Positions 8,733-17,648 are shown, counted from the stretch's first letter. The stretch: 64,000 nt of DNA from an uncultured Eubacteriales bacterium (GCA_900546695.1 URDX01000001.1:120488-184487); one strand, 5' to 3'. Numbers and translations are program-made. Notes: a model not told the origin generated them from the sequence alone.

Positions 8733-9746
8733 ATGGAATATGCGCCGAAGCCCGTTCGGGATTTTATTTCATATCTGACGGTCGTTCGCAACCGCACGCA
8801 GCAGACGGCGGACAAGTACCGACACGACCTGTGCATGTTTCTGCGCTACGTTGCCGCGACGCGCGACGGGCTGACCCCGGGCACGGAGGAATACAACAGC
8901 TACGACATATCGGAGATAGACGAGGCTTTTATCAAAACGATAGCGACCGACGACATTTTTTCGTTCCTGTACCACAAAAAGAGCGACGACCACAACGAAT
9001 CGCGCGCTATCGCGCGTCGGCTTTCGGCGATAAAATCGTTCTTTAAATATTATTCGGTCTCCCGCCACCTTATTGACGAAAGCCCCGCAGTAAACATCGA
9101 AACACCGCCGCACAAAAAGACCCTGCCCCGTTTTCTCACGCTCGAGCAAAGCATTGCCCTGCTCGATGCGATAAGGAGCGACACCGAATCGCCCACACGG
9201 GAGCGCGACTACGCGATAATCACGCTCTTTCTCAACAGCGGGATGCGGCTGTCCGAGCTGACGGGTATAAATCTCGGCAACATCGACCCCGAGCTGCGCT
9301 CGCTGCGCGTGCTCGGTAAGGGGGCAAAGGAGCGGATAATATATCTGAACGAGGCATGCCGCGAAGCGCTTGAAGTCTATCTGCCGATACGGCGGGCGGA
9401 CGGTGAGGTAAAGCCGGGGCATTCCGAGGCGCTGTTTCTCAGCCGTCAGCACCGACGCATCAGCAACCCGACGGTGCAGAAGATGGTATATAAATATCTC
9501 GATGCCGCAGGACTCGGGAGCGAGCATTTTTCGGTGCACAAGCTGCGCCATACGGCGGCTACGCTGATGTATCGCAGCGGCGCGGTCGATGTCCGCGTGC
9601 TGAAGGATATACTCGGACATGAGCAGCTGAACACGACGCAGATATATACCCACGTCAGCGACACGCAGATGGAAAGGGCGATGGACGCGAATCCTCTCGC
9701 GCACCGCAGCACCCGCAAGCGCCGCAGCGACACGGACGGCGAATAA
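8733..9746 (+). CDS. tyrosine recombinase, XerC/XerD-like
   Basis: Site-specific DNA strand exchange. The 337-residue product has an N-terminal SAM-like core-binding domain (about 5-115) and a catalytic domain with all expected residues: R172 (SGMRLSEL), K196 (GKGAKE), H269 and R272 (HKLRH), H296 (GHEQL) and nucleophile Y305 (TQIYTH). ATG 8733 follows a GGGGGTGCGG ribosome site; a TTG seven codons earlier is less likely. The length, absence of phage genes and following cell-wall gene suggest a chromosomal Xer-type enzyme rather than a phage integrase, but no dif site was identified. It has its own consensus promoter and is probably cotranscribed with the carboxypeptidase 20 bp downstream. Confidence 0.9.
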   Translation: MEYAPKPVRDFISYLTVVRNRTQQTADKYRHDLCMFLRYVAATRDGLTPGTEEYNSYDISEIDEAFIKTIATDDIFSFLYHKKSDDHNESRAIARRLSAIKSFFKYYSVSRHLIDESPAVNIETPPHKKTLPRFLTLEQSIALLDAIRSDTESPTRERDYAIITLFLNSGMRLSELTGINLGNIDPELRSLRVLGKGAKERIIYLNEACREALEVYLPIRRADGEVKPGHSEALFLSRQHRRISNPTVQKMVYKYLDAAGLGSEHFSVHKLRHTAATLMYRSGAVDVRVLKDILGHEQLNTTQIYTHVSDTQMERAMDANPLAHRSTRKRRSDTDGE

Positions 9747-9766
9747 GCCGAAGGAAAGGCAAAATA

Positions 9767-11011
9767 ATGAATAACGAAAACAACACACATCGCGCTGCAC
9801 CGTCCGACACAGCACCGCGCGCCGCTCAGCGCGCGACCGACGGCTACGGCAGACCGATAAACAGAGCAGCGGGCGGCACACAGCGCCGCAGCGCCGCATA
9901 TGAAAAGGCAGCACGCCGCAGCGGACAAATGAGAGGCGGACAAGCAGGCAGCGGTCAAACGGTCGGCAGACAAGCAGGCGACAGAGTTAATCCGCGCAGC
10001 GGGGCAGCCGTGCGGCGGAATCATCTCTCTCCCCCCGTACCGCAGCTTATCGCGGCGCTGCTCTGTGCACTGCTTGCGCTCACCATAGTATTTGTACTCA
10101 ATCAGCAGCCCGAGCTTATCGGTAAGGAGATGACCTCCGAGTTTACCGAGCTCGTGAATCCCGCCCTCGGCGACTATTTCGAGGGCAAAGCGATAAAGAC
10201 GGGCAAGATAAAGGAGATAACCGAAAATATCTCGAGCCGCAACGCGCTTCTGATCGACCTGCACACGGGGCGTGCGGTATGCGAGAAGAACAGCGAAACG
10301 GTCACGTATCCCGCGTCTCTTACAAAGATAATGTCGGCAATGATAGCGATAGAAAATATCCCCGACCCCGATTCAACCATGATAACCGTACCCGAAGAGC
10401 TCGTTGAACAGCTCGTGCGTGAGAACTCGTCGATGGCGGGCTTCTCTGCGGGCGAAACGGTCTCGGCAACCGACCTGCTGTACGGCTGTCTGCTCTCGTC
10501 GGGCGGTGAAGCGACGGGAACGCTTGCGCTGTATGTCGGCGGGGGCGAGGAATCCGAGTTTGTCGCCATGATGAACCGAAAGGCGAAAGAGCTCGGCTGC
10601 GAATCGACGCACTTTGCAAACCCGACGGGACTTCACAGCGTCTCGCACACCTCGACGGCTGCGGACATGGCAAAGATATTCCGCTATGCCCTGCAGAACG
10701 AGACCTTCCGCACCATTGTTACCTCGCCGAGCCATTACACCGCCCCCACCGAGCAGCACCCGAACGGACTGACGCTGACAAGCACGGTTTACAAGGCATT
10801 TACGCAGGCGGGGCTCGAGATGGGCAACGTACGCGGCGGGAAAACGGGCTTTACCCTTGAGGCGCGTCAGTGTCTCGCTACCTACTATTCGGGCGACGAC
10901 GGCGATTACATACTGATAACTATGGGCGCGGGCGACGGCACGAATACGACCTACGACAACGCACGCGACGCTTCGATAATCTATCGCGCGTATGTTCAGA
11001 AGAAGAAATAG
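9767..11011 (+). CDS. serine-type D-alanyl-D-alanine carboxypeptidase (DacA/DacF family)
   Basis: Penicillin-binding protein that trims the terminal D-Ala of peptidoglycan stem peptides. The 414-residue product has SLTK (184-187, nucleophile S184), an SSG triad where the family usually has SxN (about 244-246) and KTG (359-361). One membrane segment (about 92-112) puts the catalytic domain outside. Oddities: a 90-residue basic, Gln/Gly/Arg-rich cytoplasmic head instead of a short signal peptide, and a short C-terminus without the usual second beta-rich domain. The start has a GGAAAGG site. Likely last gene of the recombinase transcript. Confidence 0.9.
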   Translation: MNNENNTHRAAPSDTAPRAAQRATDGYGRPINRAAGGTQRRSAAYEKAARRSGQMRGGQAGSGQTVGRQAGDRVNPRSGAAVRRNHLSPPVPQLIAALLCALLALTIVFVLNQQPELIGKEMTSEFTELVNPALGDYFEGKAIKTGKIKEITENISSRNALLIDLHTGRAVCEKNSETVTYPASLTKIMSAMIAIENIPDPDSTMITVPEELVEQLVRENSSMAGFSAGETVSATDLLYGCLLSSGGEATGTLALYVGGGEESEFVAMMNRKAKELGCESTHFANPTGLHSVSHTSTAADMAKIFRYALQNETFRTIVTSPSHYTAPTEQHPNGLTLTSTVYKAFTQAGLEMGNVRGGKTGFTLEARQCLATYYSGDDGDYILITMGAGDGTNTTYDNARDASIIYRAYVQKKK

Positions 11012-11047
11012 AATTTTGAAAGCTCGGCATACGTGCACGGGCACCAT

Positions 11048-11093
11048 CTGATTATATAATAATCTTCCGATTTGGTGATTGTAATATAATCAG
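11048..11093 (+). promoter_or_regulatory. inverted repeat before the ECF S-component gene
   Basis: CTGATTATA (11048-11056) is inverted at TATAATCAG (11085-11093). The right arm contains a TATAAT that could be the -10 box, so this may be an operator over the promoter. No known riboswitch was recognised in this 126-bp spacer. Confidence 0.35.
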
Positions 11094-11137
11094 TTTCGGA
11101 TTATACTACCTAAGAAAACAGTAAGGAGTATAATGCC

Positions 11138-11707
11138 ATGAACAAGAAAACAACAAGAATTGCTATCGCAGCGCTTTTTGCTGCGCTTACCTGCGTTGCG
11201 ACGATGATAATCAAGATCCCCTCGCCGCTCAAGGGCTATCTCAACCTCGGAGACTGCATAGTTCTGCTCAGCGGATGGATGCTCTCCCCCGTCTACGGCT
11301 TTCTTGCCGCGGGTATCGGATCGGCGCTCGCCGACCTCATCTCAAGCTATGTGACCTATGTTCCCGCTACGTTTGTAATCAAGGGACTTATGGCGCTCAT
11401 CGCCTTCTACGCCTTCAAGGGGCTGCGCGGGCATATCGGCTCGCTGCCGTCGCGCATCATTGCGGGCGTGCTTGCAGAGGTTGAAATGGTTCTCGGATAT
11501 TTCGTGTTTGAGGGCTTTATGTACGGCTTTGCGCCGTCGGTAGTCAACATCCCCGCCAACTGCGTTCAGGGCGCTGCGGGAATAATTCTCGGCACCGTGC
11601 TGATAAAGATATTTGAAAAAACGGGCATCAAGGTCTTTGAAAAGGCCGATGTCAAAACAGAGGATAAGCTCTGCAGCAAGGCTGCGGAAAAGCAAAACAA
11701 GGAGTGA
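11138..11707 (+). CDS. ECF transporter S component (substrate not determined)
   Basis: Membrane substrate-binding subunit of an energy-coupling-factor vitamin or precursor importer. The 189-residue product has five to six hydrophobic segments. Its N-terminus carries the family pattern (RIAIAALFAALTCVATMIIKIP, split at the membrane edge), followed by GYLNLGDCIVLLSGWML and an acidic AEVEMVLGYF segment. The lysine-rich C-terminal 25 residues are cytoplasmic. No ATPase or T component is nearby, as usual for group II ECF systems that share a module. A DUF436 gene follows after 6 bp. The ligand cannot be told from sequence alone. Confidence 0.8.
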   Translation: MNKKTTRIAIAALFAALTCVATMIIKIPSPLKGYLNLGDCIVLLSGWMLSPVYGFLAAGIGSALADLISSYVTYVPATFVIKGLMALIAFYAFKGLRGHIGSLPSRIIAGVLAEVEMVLGYFVFEGFMYGFAPSVVNIPANCVQGAAGIILGTVLIKIFEKTGIKVFEKADVKTEDKLCSKAAEKQNKE

Positions 11708-11713
11708 AGTATC

Positions 11714-12253
11714 ATGACGATTTACGAACAGACATCGGCAGCGGTAAACGAGCTGTGCGACAAATCGGGGCTGAAGCCCGGCAGCACGGTCGTTGTCGGC
11801 TGCTCTACAAGTGAGGTAGTCGGTTCAAAAATCGGAACGAATTCAAACTACGAGGTCGCGGGCGAGATATTTCGCGCGCTCTATGACTGCACGAGGGCAA
11901 GAGGCATCTATCTCGCCGTGCAGTGCTGCGAGCATCTTAACCGCGCTATAATAACCGAGCGCGCTGCAGCGCCGCTCTCCGAGCCGGTCAACGTTGTTCC
12001 GCAGCCGAAAGCGGGCGGCTCGCTCGCAACCCAGGCATACGCCGCATTCACCGACCCCGTCGCGCTTGAAGAGATAAAAGCCGACGCAGGACTCGATATC
12101 GGCTTTACGCTCATCGGTATGCATCTGAAAAAGGTTGCCGTACCGCTGCGGCTTGAAAATAACAAGATAGGTGAAACTATGGTTATAGCAGCACGCACAA
12201 GACCGAAGTTCATCGGCGGCGTACGTGCAAAATACGACGAGTCGCTGCTGTAA
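11714..12253 (+). CDS. DUF436 / TIGR01440 protein (YwlG-like)
   Basis: Conserved Firmicute protein of unknown function. The 179 residues match the usual length, with family motifs VVGCSTSEVVGSKIG near residue 27, QCCEHLNRA and PQPKAGGSLAT in the middle and a C-terminal RTRPKFIGG. The conserved cysteines and histidine suggest a ligand or metal pocket (inference). It is translationally close to the ECF S component, 6 bp apart and with its own AAGGAG, so the two are probably one operon and may share a small-molecule pathway. Confidence 0.85.
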   Translation: MTIYEQTSAAVNELCDKSGLKPGSTVVVGCSTSEVVGSKIGTNSNYEVAGEIFRALYDCTRARGIYLAVQCCEHLNRAIITERAAAPLSEPVNVVPQPKAGGSLATQAYAAFTDPVALEEIKADAGLDIGFTLIGMHLKKVAVPLRLENNKIGETMVIAARTRPKFIGGVRAKYDESLL

Positions 12254-12403
12254 GGCATCCTGCACCGTCTGCACGGCGTCCGATACAGACGCATGTCTGC
12301 CGCCGCAGCTCGCCGCATTATACAAAAAATAAAGAAAAGAGCATATCCGCAGTGATATAATCCCCTTAGAGTAGACACTTGAAAAAACAAAAAGTTTTCG
12401 AGA

Positions 12404-12565
12404 CTATTCATCTGAGAGGGTTTTGTCGGCGTTGCTTTGAAATTGACCGTCGTACTTTATCCGGCAGAGGGGGATGCCGTCCGATGACACCTCCAGCCAT
12501 TCGTTGCCGTCCATCTCGGTGCCGTACCGAGCCTTGAGCCGTTTTGCTGATTCTTTCTGCAGCAT
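12404..12565 (-). CDS. small hypothetical protein (53 aa)
   Basis: I do not recognise this protein. The frame from ATG 12565 to TAG 12404 has an AAAGGAG ribosome site 10 bp upstream and ordinary codon use. The product is charged, starts MLQKESAKRLKARYG and contains WLEVSSDGIPLCRIKYDG; it has no membrane segment. A terminator-like hairpin lies between any upstream promoter and its start, which suggests attenuation or a mobile-element remnant. Support is the ribosome site and the coherent charged sequence only. Confidence 0.5.
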   Translation of the reverse strand: MLQKESAKRLKARYGTEMDGNEWLEVSSDGIPLCRIKYDGQFQSNADKTLSDE

Positions 12566-12592
12566 ATCTGATTTCTCCTTTTTTGATGGTAA

Positions 12593-12630
12593 TAAAAAAG
12601 GCAGATAGATTTTTGATTTCTCTCTGCCTT
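12593..12630 (-). terminator. terminator-like hairpin before the 53-aa ORF
   Basis: On the minus strand AAGGCAGA...TCTGCCTT with a 17-base loop is followed by TTTTTT, 28 bp before the small ORF's ATG. It either ends an unseen upstream transcript or attenuates the ORF. Confidence 0.6.
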
Positions 12631-12733
12631 GCGTATCGGATATTCGGTTGTGTGAGAGTTCAAGACATCCAACAAAGGGAAAACATCATTTTTTTATATC
12701 TGTCAAAACGGTTTGCGGAAATTTTGCCGTATA

Positions 12734-12774
12734 AGCCGGTGAAAACCCCGATAAAATCGGGGTTTTCACCGGCT
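12734..12774. terminator. perfect 19-bp inverted repeat
   Basis: AGCCGGTGAAAACCCCGAT is repeated in perfect inverse after an AAA loop. It lies 56 bp past the stop of the minus-strand winged-helix gene and may be its terminator, although neither side has a long T run. Confidence 0.6.
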
Positions 12775-12829
12775 ACATCTATTTTGTAGTCCTTTTACGG
12801 CGCGAGTCGCTTAGTTTTTATTTGCGCTG

Positions 12830-13576
12830 TTATCGGTCGTTCGGCAGCATATAGCCGACACCTCTCACGGTCTCGACAAGCGGCGAGCCGAAGGTCGCTT
12901 TCAGCTTTCGGCGCAGCAGAGTGATATACACCTCGCACAGATTTGTCCGTTCGGCGGTCTTGCCGCTCTGCAATGCTGTGTCGATTTTTTCCTTCGGCGC
13001 TGAGTCTATCCCGCCCCGCAGTGCCGCATCTATCTCGGCGCGCGAGACCGCATGACCCTGAGCCTTGTACAGCAGCGCGAACACCTGTGCTTCATGCGGC
13101 GACAGTCTGCATTCGCGATTGCCGAGCCGCAGAATGCGTGATGCGCTCTCGAACTGCAGCCGCTCCGCTTTTCCTCCCGCCGCGCGACGGACTATTACGC
13201 GCAGTCGTGCCATGCTCATCGGGCGGTGCAGATATGTGATGCCGTCCCTTTCACCGTCTGTCACAGTGCGTGCAAAGACCGTAAGTCTGCCGCAGCGTGT
13301 CGATAGGGCGGTAAGCTGCTCGGGCGTGAGTGCATCGCCGTCTGCGAGTACGAGCTCCGCCGCGCCGCTTATGCTGTCAATGTGTTTTTCGCTGCACGTG
13401 CCGCTTGCGTTGCCTGTGTTGCCTGTGCCGCTTGTATCGTCTGCGCTGTTTGTACCGACTGCGCCGCGGGGCAGCTGCTCGGTTCCGAGCAGCTCTGCGA
13501 TGCAGTCGGCGGCTTCGAGCTCGACGCACAGCATGCGTCCGTACACTGCGTCGTCTGTAATTACGGAAACCTTCAT
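12830..13576 (-). CDS. OmpR-type winged-helix protein with degenerate receiver
   Basis: DNA-binding regulator. Residues about 139-245 form a Trans_reg_C winged helix (LSPHEAQVFALLYKAQG, then VETVRGVGYML at the end). Residues 1-130 fold-match a receiver: VITDDA for the acidic pair, LVLAD79 at the phosphoacceptor position, and YLHRP where a receiver has YLxKP, so the conserved lysine is lost. A Gly/Ser/Thr/Asn insertion (about 41-65) interrupts the receiver, and a second insertion (about 190-210) enlarges the winged helix. No histidine kinase is adjacent. The receiver is probably not regulated by ordinary phosphorelay. Confidence 0.8.
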   Translation of the reverse strand: MKVSVITDDAVYGRMLCVELEAADCIAELLGTEQLPRGAVGTNSADDTSGTGNTGNASGTCSEKHIDSISGAAELVLADGDALTPEQLTALSTRCGRLTVFARTVTDGERDGITYLHRPMSMARLRVIVRRAAGGKAERLQFESASRILRLGNRECRLSPHEAQVFALLYKAQGHAVSRAEIDAALRGGIDSAPKEKIDTALQSGKTAERTNLCEVYITLLRRKLKATFGSPLVETVRGVGYMLPNDR

Positions 13577-13624
13577 ATTTTTACCCGTTATTTAACCGCT
13601 TTTTTTACCGTTTTTCCCGTGCGT

Positions 13625-14824
13625 TCAGCCCGCACTCGAGATATACAGGCGGTATGTACCGGGTACGGTAAGTGCCTTATCGCAGGTAAGGGTCATCATC
13701 TTCTGCTTGTTCAGCACTATACCGTCGCGAACGACCGAGATTATCTCCGCCTCGTTGCTGTCGGGCGGGTAGAACTTAATGACGTACGTACAGCTGCTGC
13801 CGTCCTCTCCTTCAATGAACGTCTCGTTATAGCGGAACGTGACCTTTGTCACGCCGCCATCGTTTGTCAGCACGTAATCGAAGAAGAACAGGTCGCATTT
13901 CAGTCCGCCCGGGGCGGTGAAATACGGCGCGCCGTCGCTGCCTATATCATATTCAAAGGTGATATTAAGGCATCCGCAGCGTCTGCAGGTTATGCCGTCG
14001 GGCGAGTCATGACCGAGCGGTTCGTTTGTCAGCATCCCGCAGTTCTTGCAGCGTGAGGGAGAGGTGCAGGTCGGAGCGGCAACGTCATGATCAAGCGAAG
14101 GAATCGTCTCGGTCTTCTTGATATCGCCGCAATTCTTGCACACCTCGGTCTCATATCCGGGGTCGATACATGTCGGCTTTATAGTCTCACCCGGGGCGTA
14201 GTTGTGACCCGTTGCGAGTATCTTTTCCTCGGTTTTCTTGCCGCATACCGAACAGGTCAGTGTCTTTATGCCGTCTGCCGTGCAGGTGGGCTCAAGCGTG
14301 ACCGACTCCTCGTATTTATGCTCATTCGTCTTAGGTACGACAATGCGCTCGGTTTTGCCGCATATGCTGCATACCTTCGTACCCTCGCCCTCGGTCTTGC
14401 ACGTTGCCTCCCGCGTCAGCGTTTCGGTGTAAACATGCTTGTTTGAAACGGGAATTGCATCCTCGACCGTCTCGCCGCAGCGCTCGCATGTGTAGCGGCG
14501 CAGCCCCTCATCCTTACACGTAGGCTCGGTCACCGTCTGAACGGTGCCTATCTTAGGCGAATGACCCTTTGCGTCGATGGGCTCAAGCTTGGTCTCGCGG
14601 CATTTTCTGCACTTCAGGACCTTGACCCCGTTCTCGGTACATGTCGGCTCGGTCTGCGTGACGCCGTTATCCCATACATGGTCGCAGCTGCGCAGCGACA
14701 GCGGGATGGCGATGGCGGCGGTCAGCACTATCACCCCTCCGATAACGCCGAAGGTGACGTTTCGTTTGACGGTGTTTGCGGTGATGAATTCCTTTATCCG
14801 TCCGGGTAGCTCTTTTAAATTCAT
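13625..14824 (-). CDS. membrane-anchored protein with CxxC repeats
   Basis: The 399-residue product starts with a short cytoplasmic head and one membrane segment (about 23-45), so the rest is outside. Residues about 48-285 hold seven to eight repeats of the form PTC-x5-G-x5-C-x2-C, mostly ending in CG (for example CSICGK, CSVCGK, CKNCGD) with regularly spaced GH or NH residues; these look like small zinc ribbons or disulfide knots. A non-repetitive C-terminal beta-rich domain (about 290-399) follows. Similar repeats occur in surface proteins of gut Clostridia. It lies 48 bp upstream of the winged-helix gene, same strand. Function unknown. Confidence 0.7.
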   Translation of the reverse strand: MNLKELPGRIKEFITANTVKRNVTFGVIGGVIVLTAAIAIPLSLRSCDHVWDNGVTQTEPTCTENGVKVLKCRKCRETKLEPIDAKGHSPKIGTVQTVTEPTCKDEGLRRYTCERCGETVEDAIPVSNKHVYTETLTREATCKTEGEGTKVCSICGKTERIVVPKTNEHKYEESVTLEPTCTADGIKTLTCSVCGKKTEEKILATGHNYAPGETIKPTCIDPGYETEVCKNCGDIKKTETIPSLDHDVAAPTCTSPSRCKNCGMLTNEPLGHDSPDGITCRRCGCLNITFEYDIGSDGAPYFTAPGGLKCDLFFFDYVLTNDGGVTKVTFRYNETFIEGEDGSSCTYVIKFYPPDSNEAEIISVVRDGIVLNKQKMMTLTCDKALTVPGTYRLYISSAG

Positions 14825-14894
14825 ATTTAACCTTTCTGTCCCGCGCGCGTCTGTCTGCGCCGTCGCTCGGCGGAGGCGTGTGCGCGGGCATCGG

Positions 14895-15500
14895 TCAGAC
14901 GCTCAATCCCTTCGCAAGGTAGGGAGCGAGCTCCTTGATGTTTGCATTCGTCGTGTTGATGCACAGGTCGTAGTTTGCCTTGTCTCCCCAACGCATGCCC
15001 GTGTAGAACTCATAATATTTTGCTCTTCCGCGGTCGATGGTGCGGATGGTGCGCTGCATCTCCTTGACGGACATATTTTCACCGTCGTCCTCGCGCTCAA
15101 GGCAGCGGCGTACGCGCGAATCCATGTCCGCATAGATAAACATGCGCAGCGGCTCCATGTCCGCTAAAATGTAATCCGCGCAGCGCCCGATGATAACACA
15201 GGGCGACTTCTGTGCGAGCTCGCGCAGGATGGTGCACTGAGCCGCGTAGACCGACTGCAGCTGCTGAGATGCGTAGCTGTCTATATATGAGAAGCTGTTT
15301 GCGACCGTTATCGGAAAGAGGTTATGCGGCTTTGACTCCACTACTTGCTTTACATACTCGACCGAGAGAGATGTCTTGTCGGCGATTGCCTGAATTATCT
15401 CCTTGTCGTAATAGTCGTAGCCGAGCTCTTCCGCAAGGCGTCTGCCGAGCTCTCTTCCGCCGCTACCGAATTCGCGGCCTACGGTAATTATACGTTGCAT
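14895..15500 (-). CDS. cytidylate kinase-like family protein
   Basis: P-loop nucleotide kinase of the Cytidylate_kin2 family. The 201-residue product opens with MQRIITVGREFGSGGRELG, the family's modified Walker A, and has the RGRAKYYEF segment and a GRCADYIL strand. True Cmk proteins are about 225 residues with a different NMP-binding insert, so the substrate is uncertain. ATG 15500 follows AAGGAA. It lies 70 bp upstream of the Cys-repeat gene on the same strand. Confidence 0.85.
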   Translation of the reverse strand: MQRIITVGREFGSGGRELGRRLAEELGYDYYDKEIIQAIADKTSLSVEYVKQVVESKPHNLFPITVANSFSYIDSYASQQLQSVYAAQCTILRELAQKSPCVIIGRCADYILADMEPLRMFIYADMDSRVRRCLEREDDGENMSVKEMQRTIRTIDRGRAKYYEFYTGMRWGDKANYDLCINTTNANIKELAPYLAKGLSV

Positions 15501-15697
15501 AACAGTATTCCTTTCCTCGCTTTCGGCGATGCCGCAGAGCGGACAATTATGCCCCTCTGCCTACCTATATATTATCACGGCGACGGAAACTTGTCAAGAA
15601 ATAAAAATATTCTTGCGTCCGGACACAATTTATGTTATAATTGTAACAAATATTTTGTGCCGCGCGCGATGCCGCACACTGCCGTGATACGGAGGCG

Positions 15698-16360
15698 ATG
15701 ACTGTGAATATAATACGTAGTGCGCGGCGGCGCAGGCTGTGTGCGCTGCTGCTTGCCGTGATAACGGCTGCGGTGCTGAGTCTGCCGGGCTTTGCTGCGC
15801 AGAAGCCGCTTCCGGGCGACAGCGTGACCGTCGAGCTATATGGCAGCGAGCTTGGGGGAGAGGCGGTAAAGAGCATCTGCATCACGCCGCTCAGCCGCAG
15901 CGGGAAACTCAGGCTGACTTCGATAAAGGCGCACGGACCCGACGGCGCCGGCATCGTCAGCACCGACGGCGGGGTGCTCATTGCCGCGTTTTCTTCCAAC
16001 ACTCCGCTGCAGAGCGGGCTGCTGCTCAGCTGCGAATTTGTTGCCGACGGTCTCGGCGAGGATGAGGTGTTCTTTGACGTGCGCGCAAAGGCTGCGGGCG
16101 CCGACGGCGAGCATGATATTACGCTGACCGAGCCCGAGGTGCGCGTGTTCCGCATCGGATGCTCTGAGGATTATGACGTGAACGGAGACGGCGCGGTCAA
16201 TGCCATTGATCTTGTGCGGCTCATGCGAATAATCGGCGGCGCAATGACCGACGGCTATGCCGACATAAACGACGACGGCACGGTAGATACGCGCGATCTT
16301 GTGCGTCTGCTGCACGCGCTGGCGGTCGGTGTGGGGTTAGAGCGTAAGACTCATTCTTGA
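15698..16360 (+). CDS. secreted protein with C-terminal type I dockerin
   Basis: Exported protein with a basic head and hydrophobic signal (about 10-33, cleavage near FAA-QKP). Residues 40-160 form a beta-rich module like a cohesin or carbohydrate-binding fold. The C-terminus is a dockerin: two calcium-loop repeats, DVNGDGAVNAIDLVRLMR and DINDDGTVDTRDLVRLL. Type I dockerins plug into cohesins of scaffoldins, which points to a fibre-degrading, cellulosome-like setting, though no enzyme domain is visible here. ATG 15698 is only 2 bp from GGAGG; the GTG two codons later (15704) has better spacing and may be the true start. A TTGCGT...TATAAT promoter-like pair lies about 65 bp upstream. Confidence 0.85.
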   Translation: MTVNIIRSARRRRLCALLLAVITAAVLSLPGFAAQKPLPGDSVTVELYGSELGGEAVKSICITPLSRSGKLRLTSIKAHGPDGAGIVSTDGGVLIAAFSSNTPLQSGLLLSCEFVADGLGEDEVFFDVRAKAAGADGEHDITLTEPEVRVFRIGCSEDYDVNGDGAVNAIDLVRLMRIIGGAMTDGYADINDDGTVDTRDLVRLLHALAVGVGLERKTHS

Positions 16361-16457
16361 CATGCGTAATCCGTAATGCGGGGCGGTGTTCGCGCTTGCT
16401 GCGGAGAACGGATATTCGTTTTCTTTAACCTTGCAATATTCTGGATAGGAATCTCAT

Positions 16458-17600
16458 ATGGTAATTTGGTTTGTTTCGCTTGCCGTAGCGGTGGCGGCGC
16501 TTGCTGCGGGAATCTATTATCTTGCCCGCCGTGTGCATTCTTGCCCGCCGATAGCCGCACTCTCCCGCCGCTCAAGGGTCGGCGGATGGGCGGCGAGCTT
16601 TGCGGTCGTGCTGCTTGCCGCGGTAATACTTACGCTGCTGCTCGATACGGTCAATACGGTGACCGTTCTGCTGCATCTGATATTCTTCCTGCTCGTGTCG
16701 AGTCTTGTCGGAAGACTCATCATACGTCTGAACGGCGGCACGGCGCGCTTTCATCTGTCGGGCGTGATCGCGCTCGTCATAACCGCCGCATATCTCGCCG
16801 CAGGCGCGGTGTCTGCGTATAACGTTCAGCGCACCGCATATTCTGTCAGCACGCATAAGGAGGTCGGCTCGCTGCGGGTTGCTATGTTTGCGGATTCGCA
16901 CGTCGGTACAACCTTCGGCGGTAAGGGCTTTGCAAAGCGCATGGAGGAGCTTCAGGCGCAGCAGCCCGACATCATTCTGATAGTCGGCGATTTTGTCGAC
17001 GAGAGCACGACACGGGAGAATATGGTCGAAGCCTGCCGCGCGCTCGGCAAGCTTGAAGTGCCGTACGGCGTGTGGTTCGTATTCGGGAATCACGACAAGG
17101 GGCTGTACGGGACATCGCGCGGCTACGACGGAGACGACCTTGTCCGCGAGCTCGAAGCAAACGGCGTGCATGTTCTTCAGGATGAAAGCGTACTTATCGA
17201 CGACCGTTTTTATCTCGTCGGCAGAAAGGATGCATCCGAGCAGGAGGAGTCGCGCGGCGGACGTGCGGATATCTCCGACCTGACGGCATCGCTCGATCCC
17301 GATAAATATTCGATAGTGCTCGATCATCAGCCGCACGATTATGCGGCGGAGGCAGAGGCGGATGCCGATCTTGTGCTTTCGGGGCATACGCACGGCGGAC
17401 AGCTTATTCCGCTCGGATTTTTGATGGATAAGCTGCATCTCGGCGGCACTGACAGCGTTTACGGCTATACGCGCCGCGAAAATACCGATTTTATCGTCAC
17501 CTCGGGTATTTCCGACTGGGCGATAAAGTTCAAGACGGGCTGTATCTCGGAGTATGTTATTATCGACATCACAGGTTCGGATGCAGCAGCGGAGGAATAA
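16458..17600 (+). CDS. membrane-anchored metallophosphoesterase
   Basis: Dinuclear-metal phosphohydrolase of the YkuE-like calcineurin superfamily. The 380-residue product has four hydrophobic segments in the first 120 residues, then the full motif set: ADSHVG, GDFVD, GNHD, a central LDHQPHD histidine and GHTHGG. YkuE-type enzymes act on phospholipid or envelope substrates; the substrate here is unknown. No strong ribosome site precedes ATG 16458 (GGATAGGAA is the best). It stands alone between the dockerin gene and a shared terminator. Confidence 0.85.
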   Translation: MVIWFVSLAVAVAALAAGIYYLARRVHSCPPIAALSRRSRVGGWAASFAVVLLAAVILTLLLDTVNTVTVLLHLIFFLLVSSLVGRLIIRLNGGTARFHLSGVIALVITAAYLAAGAVSAYNVQRTAYSVSTHKEVGSLRVAMFADSHVGTTFGGKGFAKRMEELQAQQPDIILIVGDFVDESTTRENMVEACRALGKLEVPYGVWFVFGNHDKGLYGTSRGYDGDDLVRELEANGVHVLQDESVLIDDRFYLVGRKDASEQEESRGGRADISDLTASLDPDKYSIVLDHQPHDYAAEAEADADLVLSGHTHGGQLIPLGFLMDKLHLGGTDSVYGYTRRENTDFIVTSGISDWAIKFKTGCISEYVIIDITGSDAAAEE

Positions 17601-17605
17601 AGAAA

Positions 17606-17648
17606 ACAGACACTCGAACGACTCACGGTCGACGGGTGTCTGTCTTTT
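17606..17648. terminator. terminator between converging metallophosphoesterase and queT
   Basis: ACAGACAC pairs with GTGTCTGT, followed by CTTTTT and a T-rich tract. It lies 5 bp past the stop and can serve both converging genes. Confidence 0.7.

Noticed and set aside
8733..9746. phage integrase marking a prophage
   Set aside because: No phage genes, no att repeats and a housekeeping-like promoter and neighbour; Xer-type is more likely. The upstream tRNA-Thr is not overlapped by a repeat of its 3' end that I can find.
12287..12403. insertion-sequence end (GTAGACACTTG-type)
   Set aside because: Looked vaguely familiar, but no inverted partner or transposase is present, so it is not called.
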